Assembly (NCBI GenBank): GCA_025362615.1
Contig: JANYFQ010000301.1
Coordinates: 1 to 7,580 of the forward strand
DNA length: 7,580 nt
Direction: 5' to 3'
Source of the DNA: Hymenobacter sp.
GTDB taxonomy: Bacteria; Bacteroidota; Bacteroidia; Cytophagales; Hymenobacteraceae
Shown here piece by piece: positions 1-7,305 of the stretch (position 1 is its first letter; every line of letters starts with the position of its first letter). Both the position numbers and the translations under genes were made by a program. A model generated the notes under the pieces. That model was not told the DNA's origin, did no database searches, and saw only the letters and a list, made by a program, of their open reading frames with translations.

Positions 1-1
1 T

Positions 2-613
2 GCTTCCAAAACCATTTTTCTGCTGCGCCACGGCCAGACCGATTTCAACGTGCAGGGCATCGTGCAGGGGTCGGGCATCGACAGCAGCCTCAACGCGACG
101 GGGCAGCAGCAGGCCGGGCGCTTTTTTGAAGCCTACGCCCACGAGCCCTTCGACCGGGTGTACACCAGCGCCCTGCGCCGCACCCAGGAATCGGTGCAGC
201 AGTTTATCGACCTCGGCCTACCCCACGAGCGCCACGCCGCCCTCAACGAAATAAGCTGGGGCCGCCGCGAGGGCACCCGCATCACGATGGCCGAAGATGC
301 CGAATACCGGCACGTACTAGCCGAATGGAACGCCGGCCGCACCCATTGGGCGCTCGAAGGCGGCGAAAGCCCCGACGAAGTAGCCGCCCGCCAACGGCCT
401 TTCATCAAGCTACTTAAAGCCCGACCTCAGGAGCGCACCGTGCTGGTGTGCCTGCACGGGCGGGCGCTGCGGGTGCTGCTCTGCCAACTCCTCAACTACC
501 CGCTGCGCTGCATGGAAGGTTTTGAGCACAGCAACCTGTGCCTATACAAGCTAGAGTTGGTGAACGGGCTGTTTATAGTGCGTAATTTTCTGGATACGAA
601 GCATTTGCGGTGA
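2..613 (+). CDS. Histidine phosphatase family protein (phosphoglycerate mutase-like), 5' partial
   Basis: The reading frame is open from the first full codon and starts with ASKTIFLLRHGQTDFN, the N-terminal RHG motif of the histidine phosphatase superfamily. The nucleophilic His is encoded at 29-31. A second family His lies in CLHGRALR (codon 455-457), and a likely acid residue is the Glu of EISWGRREG (248-250). The motif TSALRRTQES supplies the usual phosphate-binding Arg. About 203 residues are present. RHG motifs normally sit within the first 10-15 residues, so only a few codons are probably missing before base 2. Family members remove phosphate from sugar phosphates, nucleotides or cobalamin precursors, and some are mutases. 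The substrate cannot be told from this sequence. No signal peptide is visible in the part shown, so a cytoplasmic location is inferred. The stop TGA is followed almost at once by a hairpin element at 618-660 that could mark the transcript end. Confidence 0.87.
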   Translation, partial: ASKTIFLLRHGQTDFNVQGIVQGSGIDSSLNATGQQQAGRFFEAYAHEPFDRVYTSALRRTQESVQQFIDLGLPHERHAALNEISWGRREGTRITMAEDAEYRHVLAEWNAGRTHWALEGGESPDEVAARQRPFIKLLKARPQERTVLVCLHGRALRVLLCQLLNYPLRCMEGFEHSNLCLYKLELVNGLFIVRNFLDTKHLR

Positions 614-617
614 GGGC

Positions 618-660
618 CGCTCGTCGGACCAAGCCCTTCGGGCAATTCGTCCGACGAGTG
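618..660. repeat. REP-like nested palindrome, copy A
   Basis: CTCGTCGGAC (620-629) is perfectly complementary to GTCCGACGAG (649-658), and the outer bases 618/660 and 619/659 can also pair (the latter as G-U). Inside sits a second small hairpin, GCCC-TTC-GGGC (633-643). It begins five bases after the phosphatase stop codon and shares its core (AAGCCCTTCGGGC, then ATTCG) with the palindrome at 712-758. The layout resembles repetitive extragenic palindromes. It could serve as a 3' end or weak terminator for the phosphatase transcript, although no T-run follows. Confidence 0.75.
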
Positions 661-679
661 CGGTTAGAACGACTTGCGC

Positions 680-690
680 CCGACGAGTGG
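680..690. repeat. Partial REP-like copy (one arm only)
   Basis: CCGACGAGTG at 680-689 repeats exactly the right arm of copy A (CCGACGAGTG at 651-660). No matching left arm lies near it, so it reads as a remnant of another element in the cluster. Confidence 0.4.
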
Positions 691-711
691 TCCTTGTGCG
701 AGCCGTTCAAC

Positions 712-758
712 GCCAGTGGCCGAACGAAGCCCTTCGGGCGATTCGCCCGACCACTGGC
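712..758. repeat. REP-like nested palindrome, copy C
   Basis: GCCAGTGG (712-719) pairs perfectly with CCACTGGC (751-758). Nested inside are CGAA (721-724) with TTCG (742-745), and the tip hairpin GCCC-TTC-GGGC (729-739). The core matches copy A (AAGCCCTTCGGGC and ATTCG), while the outer stem has a different sequence that is still fully complementary. Compensated arms of this kind suggest that structure is under selection. Confidence 0.75.
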
Positions 759-763
759 CTACC

Positions 764-779
764 GCCCAACCACTGGCCT
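764..779. repeat. Partial direct repeat of the right arm of copy C
   Basis: GCCCAACCACTGGCCT at 764-779 matches GCCCGACCACTGGCCT at 745-760 with one change in 16 bases, at a period of 19. It is a truncated neighbour of the palindrome and abuts the -33 element of the downstream promoter. Confidence 0.5.
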
Positions 780-808
780 TGCCCCCCAAACTTTTGGGGC
801 TAATTTTG
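779..808 (+). promoter_or_regulatory. Bacteroidota-type promoter for the E2 gene
   Basis: TTG at 779-781, a 19-base spacer, and TAATTTTG at 801-808 fit the phylum's primary-sigma consensus of TTG, 17-23 bases, TAnnTTTG exactly. Transcription would start near 813-816, giving a leader of about 35 bases before the ATG at 850. No Shine-Dalgarno sequence is seen in that leader, as is usual in this phylum. The box also supports starting the E2 gene at 850 and not further upstream. Confidence 0.65.
784..799. promoter_or_regulatory. 16-base palindrome inside the promoter spacer (candidate operator)
   Basis: CCCCAAACTTTTGGGG has 7-base arms that are perfectly complementary around a central CT. It fills most of the spacer between the -33 and -7 boxes, where a dimeric repressor or a MerR-like activator would bind. 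No regulator gene is present in the window, so a regulatory role is inference from position and symmetry alone. Confidence 0.35.
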
Positions 809-849
809 GCCCCTGCAAACCACCCCCGACTTTTAGCCCGACCCTACCG

Positions 850-2670
<1,821 letters not shown>

Positions 2671-2694
2671 GGCGAAAAATCTGCCCTTCGACCC

Positions 2695-2730
2695 GAAAAA
2701 ACCTTAGCCCGGCCGGGCTGAGGTTTTTTT
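2695..2730 (+). terminator. Rho-independent terminator after the E2 gene
   Basis: A long hairpin with left arm 2695-2710 (A-run, then CCTTAGCCC), loop GGCC (2711-2714) and right arm 2715-2730 (GGGCTGAGG, then seven T). One T-G pair (2705/2720) is the only non-Watson-Crick position. It starts 24 bases after the E2 stop. The A-run and T-run on either side mean it could also stop transcription from the other strand. Confidence 0.9.
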
Positions 2731-2738
2731 GTGCAGAA

Positions 2739-2768
2739 TTGTGGGTAGCTTGCCCGCTGGTAAGATTG
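2739..2768 (+). promoter_or_regulatory. Candidate Bacteroidota-type promoter for the TonB-dependent receptor
   Basis: TTG at 2739-2741, a 19-base spacer, and TAAGATTG at 2761-2768, one base away from TAnnTTTG. The spacing equals that of the E2 promoter, and the site lies between the E2 terminator and the receptor ATG. Transcription would start near 2774, giving a leader of about 35 bases. The mismatch lowers confidence. Confidence 0.45.
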
Positions 2769-2809
2769 ATTTCTTTCCGTTTTTCCCAACCAACCCCTTC
2801 TAAATTACC

Positions 2810-5425
2810 ATGAGACACGGTTTACTGTTATTTCCCATCTGCCTTGTAAGCGGGGTGGCCTGGGGCCAGAATGTCACCCTCAGCGGGCAGGTGCTGGATG
2901 CCGCCAAGCGGCCCGTCATCGGGGCTTCGGTGGTGGAAAAAGGCACCAACAACGGCACGAGCACCGACGGCAACGGCCGGTTTTCGTTGCGGAGCCGCTC
3001 GGCCCAGCCCCGGCTGGTGGTGGCGGCCCTCGGCTACACGGCCCAGGAAGTGGCCGGCGACGGCAGCGCCCTGACCATTGAGCTGGCCGAAAACACCACC
3101 ACCCTCGGCGCGGTGCAGGTGGTGGGCTCGCGCAGTGCCAACCGCTCCAGCACCGACTCGCCCTCGCCGGTGGACATCATCGACGTGCGCGAGGTGACGG
3201 CCAAAACCGGGCAGCTCGACGTGAACCAACTGCTGCAATTCGTGGCCCCGTCCTTCAACTCGAACCGCCAGACCGGCGCCGACGGTGCCGACCACGTGGA
3301 CCCCGCCAGCCTGCGCGGCCTCGGCCCCGACCAAACCCTGGTCCTCGTGAACGGCAAGCGCTGGCACCAGTCGGCCCTCGTGAACCTGTTTGGCAGCCGT
3401 GGGCGCGGCAACACCGGCACCGACCTCAACACCATCCCGGCCGCCAGCATCGAGCGCATCGAGATTTTGCGCGACGGCGCGGCGGCCCAATACGGCTCCG
3501 ATGCCATCGCGGGCGTCATCAACATTGTGCTCAAAACCAGCGTGAACGAGCTGACCGCCAACGCCAATTACGGCGCTTACACGGCCAAGTACCGCTTCGA
3601 CGACAAAACCTTCGACGGCGGCAACCTCAACGCCAACCTCAACTACGGGGTGGGCGTGGGCAAGGGCGGCTTCGTGAATGCGACCGTCGATTTCAACCAG
3701 CGCCAGCACACCCAGCGCGCCAACGTGCCGGCCCCCGACGGCATTCAGCGCCGCGAATACGGCGACCCCAAGGCCAGCAACACGTCGGTGTACCTCAACA
3801 GCAAGTTGCCCCTCAACGACCACTTGCACGCCTATGTGTTTGGTGGGCTGAACTTTCGGAAAGGCGAAGCCTACGCCTACACCCGGTTCCCGACCCGCGA
3901 CAGCACCTACATTTTGGGGCCGGATACCCTAACGGTTAGTGTGCCCAACCCGCGCAGCAACGCCAAACTCTACCCCACTGGCTTCGACCCCATCATCACC
4001 AGCAACCTTACCGACGCGCACGGCGCGGCCGGGCTGCGCGGCACCTTCGGCGGGTTCGACGTGGACCTGAGCAACGGCTTCGGTTCCAACCGCTTCGAGT
4101 ACGGAGTCACGAACACGCTCAACGCCTCGCTCGGCTCCAAATCGCCGACGACGTTTGATGCGGGCGGCTTTCAGCTCCAGCAAAACGTAACCAACCTCGA
4201 TTTTAGCCGGGGCTACCAGGTGGGCGAACAGCGCGTGAACATCGCCTTCGGCAGCGAGTACCGCCGCGAGTGGTACCAGATTTTTGCCGGCGACGACGGC
4301 TCGTGGCGCAACTACGCCCCGCTCTCGAACCGGCCGGGCGGCTCGCAGGGCTTCCCCGGCTTCCAGCCCAAAAACGAGGTAAAAGCCAGCCGCAGCAACA
4401 TCGGATTTTACGCCGATGCGGAGATGGACGTGACCAAATCGTTGCTCGTGGCCGTGGCAACCCGCTTCGAAAACTACTCCGATTTCGGCAACACGAGCAC
4501 CGGCAAAATTGCCACGCGCCTCAAGCTGAACGAGGATTTTTCGGTGCGCGGCACCTACAGCTCGGGGTTCCGGGCGCCGTCGCTGGCCCAGATTAACTTC
4601 AACACCGTGTTCACCAACGTGGTGGGCGGGGTGCCGGTCGATATTTTCCTGGACCGCAACGACGGGCCGGTGTCGCGGGCCATCGGCATTCCGAAGCTCA
4701 AGCAGGAGCTTTCCAACTCCGTGAGCCTCGGCCTCACGGGCCGCGCCGGCTCGGTGCTGAGCTTTACCGTGGACGGCTACTACATCCAGGTGAAGGACCG
4801 GATTGTGCTCACGGGCACCTTCGCCGACGACGACAACATCATCGGCCCGACGCTGCAAGGCTTGCGCGTGGGCCAGGCCCAGTTCTTCGCCAACGCCGTT
4901 TCGACCGACACCTGGGGCCTCGACGCGGTGCTCTCCAACGCCGTGGGCCTGGGCGCGGGCCGCCTCACCACCACGCTGGCCGCCAACCTCAACCGCCTGC
5001 TCATCGTCGGCGATGCCCAGACCACGGAGCGCCTCAAGGGCAAGGAAGACATCTACTTCGGCGTGCGCGAGCAGGCTTTCGTCAAGGCCTCGGCCCCGCC
5101 CTTCAAGGTCAATCTGACGTTCGATTACAGCCTCGGCCGCTTCGGGGCGCTGCTGCGCTTCGTGCAATTCGGCCGGGTGCTGCTCTACGACTACAACAAC
5201 GAGCGCACCGCCTACCGCGACCGCCTCACCGCCGACGTGGCCCTGTCGTACGCCCTCACCAACCAGCTCCGCCTCTCGGTGGGCGCGTCGAATTTATTCA
5301 ACGAATACCCCAGCTTATTCAACCCGCAAGTCACCGAAAACGGCGGGGCCTGGGACGCCGTGCAAATGGGCAGCAACGGCCGGTTTGTGTTCGCCAAGCT
5401 GCAATTCCGGGTCAGCAAGCAGTAG
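2810..5425 (+). CDS. TonB-dependent outer-membrane receptor with N-terminal carboxypeptidase-regulatory-like domain
   Basis: Outer-membrane transporter (871 residues) that takes up a ligand using energy passed on by TonB-ExbB-ExbD. Residues 1-20 (MRHGLLLFPICLVSGVAWGQ) form a signal peptide, probably cut around Gly19-Gln20. Residues 22-95 are a carboxypeptidase-regulatory-like beta-sandwich (VTLSGQVLDAAKRPVIGASV, then STDGNGRFSL), common on Bacteroidota receptors. A TonB-box-like strand, LGAVQVVGSR, lies near 99-108. The plug spans about 118-242 and carries the conserved LVLVNGKRWH, IPAASIERIEILRDGAAAQYGSDAIAGVINIVLK run. The rest is the 22-stranded barrel, ending FVFAKLQFRVSKQ. Terminators on both sides suggest it is transcribed alone. 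No SusD-type lipoprotein gene follows, so a glycan-type SusCD pair is unlikely here. A siderophore, vitamin or peptide ligand is possible, but the sequence does not say which. The start at 2810 is supported by the signal peptide. Confidence 0.93.
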   Translation: MRHGLLLFPICLVSGVAWGQNVTLSGQVLDAAKRPVIGASVVEKGTNNGTSTDGNGRFSLRSRSAQPRLVVAALGYTAQEVAGDGSALTIELAENTTTLGAVQVVGSRSANRSSTDSPSPVDIIDVREVTAKTGQLDVNQLLQFVAPSFNSNRQTGADGADHVDPASLRGLGPDQTLVLVNGKRWHQSALVNLFGSRGRGNTGTDLNTIPAASIERIEILRDGAAAQYGSDAIAGVINIVLKTSVNELTANANYGAYTAKYRFDDKTFDGGNLNANLNYGVGVGKGGFVNATVDFNQRQHTQRANVPAPDGIQRREYGDPKASNTSVYLNSKLPLNDHLHAYVFGGLNFRKGEAYAYTRFPTRDSTYILGPDTLTVSVPNPRSNAKLYPTGFDPIITSNLTDAHGAAGLRGTFGGFDVDLSNGFGSNRFEYGVTNTLNASLGSKSPTTFDAGGFQLQQNVTNLDFSRGYQVGEQRVNIAFGSEYRREWYQIFAGDDGSWRNYAPLSNRPGGSQGFPGFQPKNEVKASRSNIGFYADAEMDVTKSLLVAVATRFENYSDFGNTSTGKIATRLKLNEDFSVRGTYSSGFRAPSLAQINFNTVFTNVVGGVPVDIFLDRNDGPVSRAIGIPKLKQELSNSVSLGLTGRAGSVLSFTVDGYYIQVKDRIVLTGTFADDDNIIGPTLQGLRVGQAQFFANAVSTDTWGLDAVLSNAVGLGAGRLTTTLAANLNRLLIVGDAQTTERLKGKEDIYFGVREQAFVKASAPPFKVNLTFDYSLGRFGALLRFVQFGRVLLYDYNNERTAYRDRLTADVALSYALTNQLRLSVGASNLFNEYPSLFNPQVTENGGAWDAVQMGSNGRFVFAKLQFRVSKQ

Positions 5426-5449
5426 GGCCGAAATCAGTTTTTACCCTCG

Positions 5450-5484
5450 AAAAAATGGCCAGGCATCCCGCCTGGCCATTTTTT
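5450..5484 (+). terminator. Rho-independent terminator after the receptor gene
   Basis: A perfect 14-base stem: AAAAAATGGCCAGG (5450-5463) pairs with CCTGGCCATTTTTT (5471-5484) around a 7-base loop, ending in a run of six T. It begins 24 bases after the receptor stop. The symmetric A/T runs make it potentially bidirectional. Confidence 0.93.
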
Positions 5485-5489
5485 GTGCC

Positions 5490-5510
5490 CGCCGGCGCAC
5501 CCAGCCGGCG
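5490..5510. other. GC-only hairpin between the terminator and hslV
   Basis: CGCCGGC (5490-5496) pairs with GCCGGCG (5504-5510) around a 7-base loop. It is followed by three CGGCC units (5511-5525) just before the hslV -7 box. No function is evident. The segment takes the place where a -33 element would be expected. Confidence 0.35.
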
Positions 5511-5529
5511 CGGCCCGGCCCGGCCTTCG

Positions 5530-5537
5530 TATTTTTG
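5530..5537 (+). promoter_or_regulatory. -7 box of hslV, implying a leaderless transcript
   Basis: TATTTTTG matches the Bacteroidota -7 consensus TAnnTTTG exactly and ends only seven bases before the hslV ATG at 5545. Transcription normally begins about 5-8 bases beyond this box, so the first transcribed base would be at or next to the start codon. No TTG is found 17-23 bases upstream, where the sequence is almost pure G and C. Confidence 0.55.
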
Positions 5538-5544
5538 CCGTTCT

Positions 5545-6087
5545 ATGCAAGCAAAAATCCGCTCCACTACCGTCCTCGGCGTGCGCCACAACGGCGAAAT
5601 TGCCGTGGGGGCCGACGGCCAGGCCACGATGGACAAGCACGTAGCCAAGAGCAACGTGCGCAAAATCCGCAAGCTCAACGACGGCAAAGTCGTCACCGGT
5701 TTTGCCGGCTCCACGGCCGATGCCTTCATGCTGCTCGACCGTTTTGAGGAGAAGCTCGGGGCCTACGGCGGCAACCTCAAGCGCGCCGCCATCGAGCTGG
5801 CTAAAGACTGGCGCAAGGACCAGTACCTGCGCAAGCTCGAAGCCATGATGGTGGTGGCCGATAAGGACGACCTGCTCATCATCGCCGGCTCGGGCGACGT
5901 GCTGGAACCCGACTCCGACGTGGCCGCCATCGGCTCGGGAGCCATGTACGCGCAGGCTGCCGCCCTGGCCCTCAAAAAACACGCGCCGCATTTATCGGCC
6001 CGCCAAATGGTGGAAGAAGGCCTGCACATCGCGGCGGATATCTGCATTTACACCAACCATAATTTGTTGGTAGAAATGCCTTCGTGA
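5545..6087 (+). CDS. hslV: ATP-dependent protease subunit HslV
   Basis: Peptidase subunit of the HslVU (ClpQY) protease, which forms a double hexamer in the cytoplasm and degrades proteins unfolded by the HslU ATPase. The 180-residue length is typical. The sequence aligns with E. coli HslV throughout: STTVLGVRHNGEIAVGADGQ at the N-terminus, TGFAGSTADAF, ELAKDWRKDQYLRKLEAMM, GSGDVLEPD, AIGSGAMYAQAAA and DICIYTNH. By that alignment Thr8 is the catalytic Thr1 exposed after removal of a seven-residue propeptide, with Asp24 and Lys40 as partners (Asp17 and Lys33 of mature E. coli HslV). An in-frame ATG at 5455 lies inside the upstream terminator stem and would add 30 non-homologous residues, so 5545 is chosen. 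No hslU gene adjoins it, unlike the hslVU operon of E. coli. HslU is presumably encoded elsewhere. Confidence 0.95.
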   Translation: MQAKIRSTTVLGVRHNGEIAVGADGQATMDKHVAKSNVRKIRKLNDGKVVTGFAGSTADAFMLLDRFEEKLGAYGGNLKRAAIELAKDWRKDQYLRKLEAMMVVADKDDLLIIAGSGDVLEPDSDVAAIGSGAMYAQAAALALKKHAPHLSARQMVEEGLHIAADICIYTNHNLLVEMPS

Positions 6088-6140
6088 GCGCCAAGTCTTA
6101 CGCAGGTTTTAAGTAGGTTTTGCGGATGGAATGCTGAATT

Positions 6141-6158
6141 ACCAAACGATAACCAAAC
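6141..6158. repeat. Short direct repeat ahead of the Uma2 gene
   Basis: ACCAAAC occurs at 6141-6147 and again at 6152-6158, an 11-base period, or about one helical turn. It lies 32-49 bases before the Uma2 start codon. A binding-site role is possible, but such a short repeat can also arise by chance. Confidence 0.2.
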
Positions 6159-6189
6159 TTTCTATTTTCATTGAAATCAACTGTTTTTT

Positions 6190-6660
6190 ATGGAAACGCA
6201 GGCCGTTGAAATCATCGAAACCGAAATACAACTTCCCGAAACGATGTCGTACAATCACTCCCGGCTTATTCATCGGCTGAGTCTGCTGCTGTCGGTGTAC
6301 GAGGACCGGTACGACGTACTGCCGGAGTTGGAATTTGAGTTGAGCACCGGGCGTTTGAAGCCCGACGTGGCGCTGTTGCCCAAGCAAGCGGTGGATTGGG
6401 AATTGGACATCGTGCGGTTTCCGCATCCGCCGGTTACGGCCATCGAAATCCTATCGCCAACGCAAGCCATGGACGGGTTGGTGCTGAAAATCCGGCAGGG
6501 TTATTTTTCCAGCGGGGTGCAGTCGGCATGGCTGGTGTTGCCAACCATTCGCACCATCAGCGTTTACCTTCCCAATCAGCCCGTAACGACGTTTAACGCA
6601 GGTGTTTTGCGCGACCCGGCAACCGGCGTAGAACTGGCGTTGGATGCGCTGTTTGGTTAA
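6190..6660 (+). CDS. Uma2 family (DUF820) endonuclease-like protein
   Basis: A 156-residue protein with the Uma2-type PD-(D/E)xK nuclease core: an early helix with the YNHSRLIHRLSLLL pattern, Asp59 in GRLKPDVALLP, Glu86 in VTAIEILSPTQ, and Lys100 with Tyr105 in LVLKIRQGYFSSGVQSAWLVLP, followed by the closing strand TISVYLP. The family is often annotated as a putative restriction endonuclease, and its cellular role is largely unknown. It expands in many copies in cyanobacteria and some Bacteroidota. All core acidic and Lys positions appear intact, so activity is plausible. The ATG at 6190 follows an AT-rich leader (CTGTTTTTT) with no Shine-Dalgarno sequence. The gene uses more TTG, GTT and GTG codons and looks less GC-rich than hslV before it, a mild sign of separate origin. 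A HicB/HicA-type pair follows 49 bases after the stop. Confidence 0.82.
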   Translation: METQAVEIIETEIQLPETMSYNHSRLIHRLSLLLSVYEDRYDVLPELEFELSTGRLKPDVALLPKQAVDWELDIVRFPHPPVTAIEILSPTQAMDGLVLKIRQGYFSSGVQSAWLVLPTIRTISVYLPNQPVTTFNAGVLRDPATGVELALDALFG

Positions 6661-6709
6661 TGCAACCGGCTGGTACGTCCATTTTTTACACTCAACTTTA
6701 ATTCGTTTC

Positions 6710-6940
6710 ATGGAAGCCCACCTGAAATTTACCGCAGTGTTCGAGCCGGTTGCCGAAGGCGGGTACGCGGCTTACGTCGAAGAAATTCCGGGGGTGAACA
6801 CGCAGGGCGAAACCCTGGAAGAAGCCCGCGAAAACCTGCGCGAAGCCCTGGAAATGGTGCTGGACGTGCGCCGCGAAATGGCGGAAGCCGACCAAATCGG
6901 CCGCTCGATTATTCGCGAAGAAATTCAGTTGGCGGCCTGA
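6710..6940 (+). CDS. HicB-type antitoxin (short form)
   Basis: A 76-residue protein of the HicB-like family. It has the partial RNase H-like fold visible as HLKFTAVFEPVAEGGYAAYVEEIPGVNTQGETLEEARENLREALEMVL, with the family's GYxAYVEEIPG and TxGETLEEAxxNLxEAL motifs. The C-terminus (GRSIIREEIQLAA) is short and has no visible helix-turn-helix or ribbon-helix-helix DNA-binding domain, so self-repression by this protein is doubtful. HicB antitoxins neutralise HicA mRNA interferases. The next gene is HicA-like, and its ATG overlaps this stop as TGATG, which suggests translational coupling. An in-frame ATG at 6644 lies inside the Uma2 gene and adds 22 residues of unrelated sequence. The start at 6710 gives the family N-terminus. 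If the neighbouring HicA is inactive, this antitoxin may be a relic or act on HicA proteins made elsewhere. Confidence 0.82.
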   Translation: MEAHLKFTAVFEPVAEGGYAAYVEEIPGVNTQGETLEEARENLREALEMVLDVRREMAEADQIGRSIIREEIQLAA

Positions 6941-7305
6941 TGAAGCGGCTCGATTTGCTCCGCCACCTGCGGCAGCACGGCTGTGAATTGAAGCGCGAAG
7001 GCGGCAGCTATTTCATTTACATCAATGTGGCGCGTCGGATAGTTTCGGCGGTGCCACGACACAACGAAATCAAAGCGCCGACGGCGCTAAAAATACGTCG
7101 GGACTTGGAAATTCCAGTCCCGGCCAATGTTGCACAATTCATTCGCCTACCCACTGCTAACAGCCATCAGCTATTAGCTAACAGCTCATCAAAAAAATGC
7201 ACATCACAAACTTTCTCCGTCACCACTACCGCCACTTCAACGCCGCCGCGCTCATTGATGCGGCCGATGGCTACAACCAGCACCTCGCCGAAGGCGGCAA
7301 AATGA
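6940..7305 (+). pseudogene. HicA-type mRNA interferase, probably degenerate
   Basis: Residues 1-59 match the HicA family: MKRLDLLRHLRQHGCELKRE, then a beta-strand pair, AVPRHNEIKAPTALKIRRDL and EIP. HicA is a small double-stranded-RNA-binding-like toxin that cleaves mRNA with one His in the G-[GS]-[NS]-H motif (His23 in E. coli HicA). Here the equivalent residue is Tyr24 in GGSYFIY (codon TAT, 7009-7011), so cleavage activity is doubtful. HicA proteins usually end near residue 60-80. This frame runs to 121 because no stop is met. The extra part crosses the low-complexity tract (residues 72-84, TANSHQLLANSSS) and then overlaps the next gene by 109 bases in another frame, giving a Ser/Thr/Pro-rich tail with no homology expected. 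A single base change of CAA (7135-7137) from TAA would explain the lost stop, but this is conjecture. The overlap with the HicB stop shows the pair was once an operon. A working variant toxin is not excluded. Confidence 0.65.
7152..7190. repeat. CTAACAGC/CAGCTAT low-complexity tract
   Basis: Imperfect units GCTAACAGC, CATCAGCTAT, TAGCTAACAGC and TCATC fill the gap between the HicA-homologous region and the next start codon. GCTAACAGC occurs twice (7156-7164 and 7177-7185). The tract is AT-richer than its surroundings and ends in seven A just before the ATG. From memory, tracts of this style are common between genes in Cytophagales; their function is not known to me. Confidence 0.55.

Noticed and set aside
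618..779. CRISPR array
   Set aside because: Repeats are palindromic, irregularly spaced and divergent in their arms, with no equal-length spacers and no cas genes in the window.
610..849. In-frame N-terminal extension of the E2 protein by 80 residues
   Set aside because: The stretch encodes the REP-like palindromes and the promoter, has no E2 homology, and the ATG at 850 gives the canonical lipoyl-domain N-terminus.
3929..5167. Long open frame on the minus strand (412 codons), with similar ones at 844-1653, 1726-2625 and 2828-3829
   Set aside because: They mirror the GC-biased third positions of the E2 and receptor genes, give low-complexity proteins rich in Ala, Gly, Val, His and Arg without domain motifs, and lie wholly or mostly opposite well-supported genes.
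2810..5425. Assignment of the receptor as SusC
   Set aside because: No SusD-type gene follows, and the next feature is a strong terminator.
5455..5544. Earlier in-frame ATG for hslV
   Set aside because: The ATG at 5455 sits within the terminator stem of the preceding gene and adds 30 residues absent from HslV proteins. The start at 5545 fits the propeptide and catalytic Thr.
6088..6189. Terminator or promoter in the gap between hslV and the Uma2 gene
   Set aside because: TAGGTTTTG (6114-6122) has one T too many for TAnnTTTG and no TTG at the right distance. No stable hairpin with a T-run was found.
6644..6709. Earlier in-frame ATG for the HicB gene
   Set aside because: It lies inside the Uma2 coding region, and the added residues do not resemble HicB.
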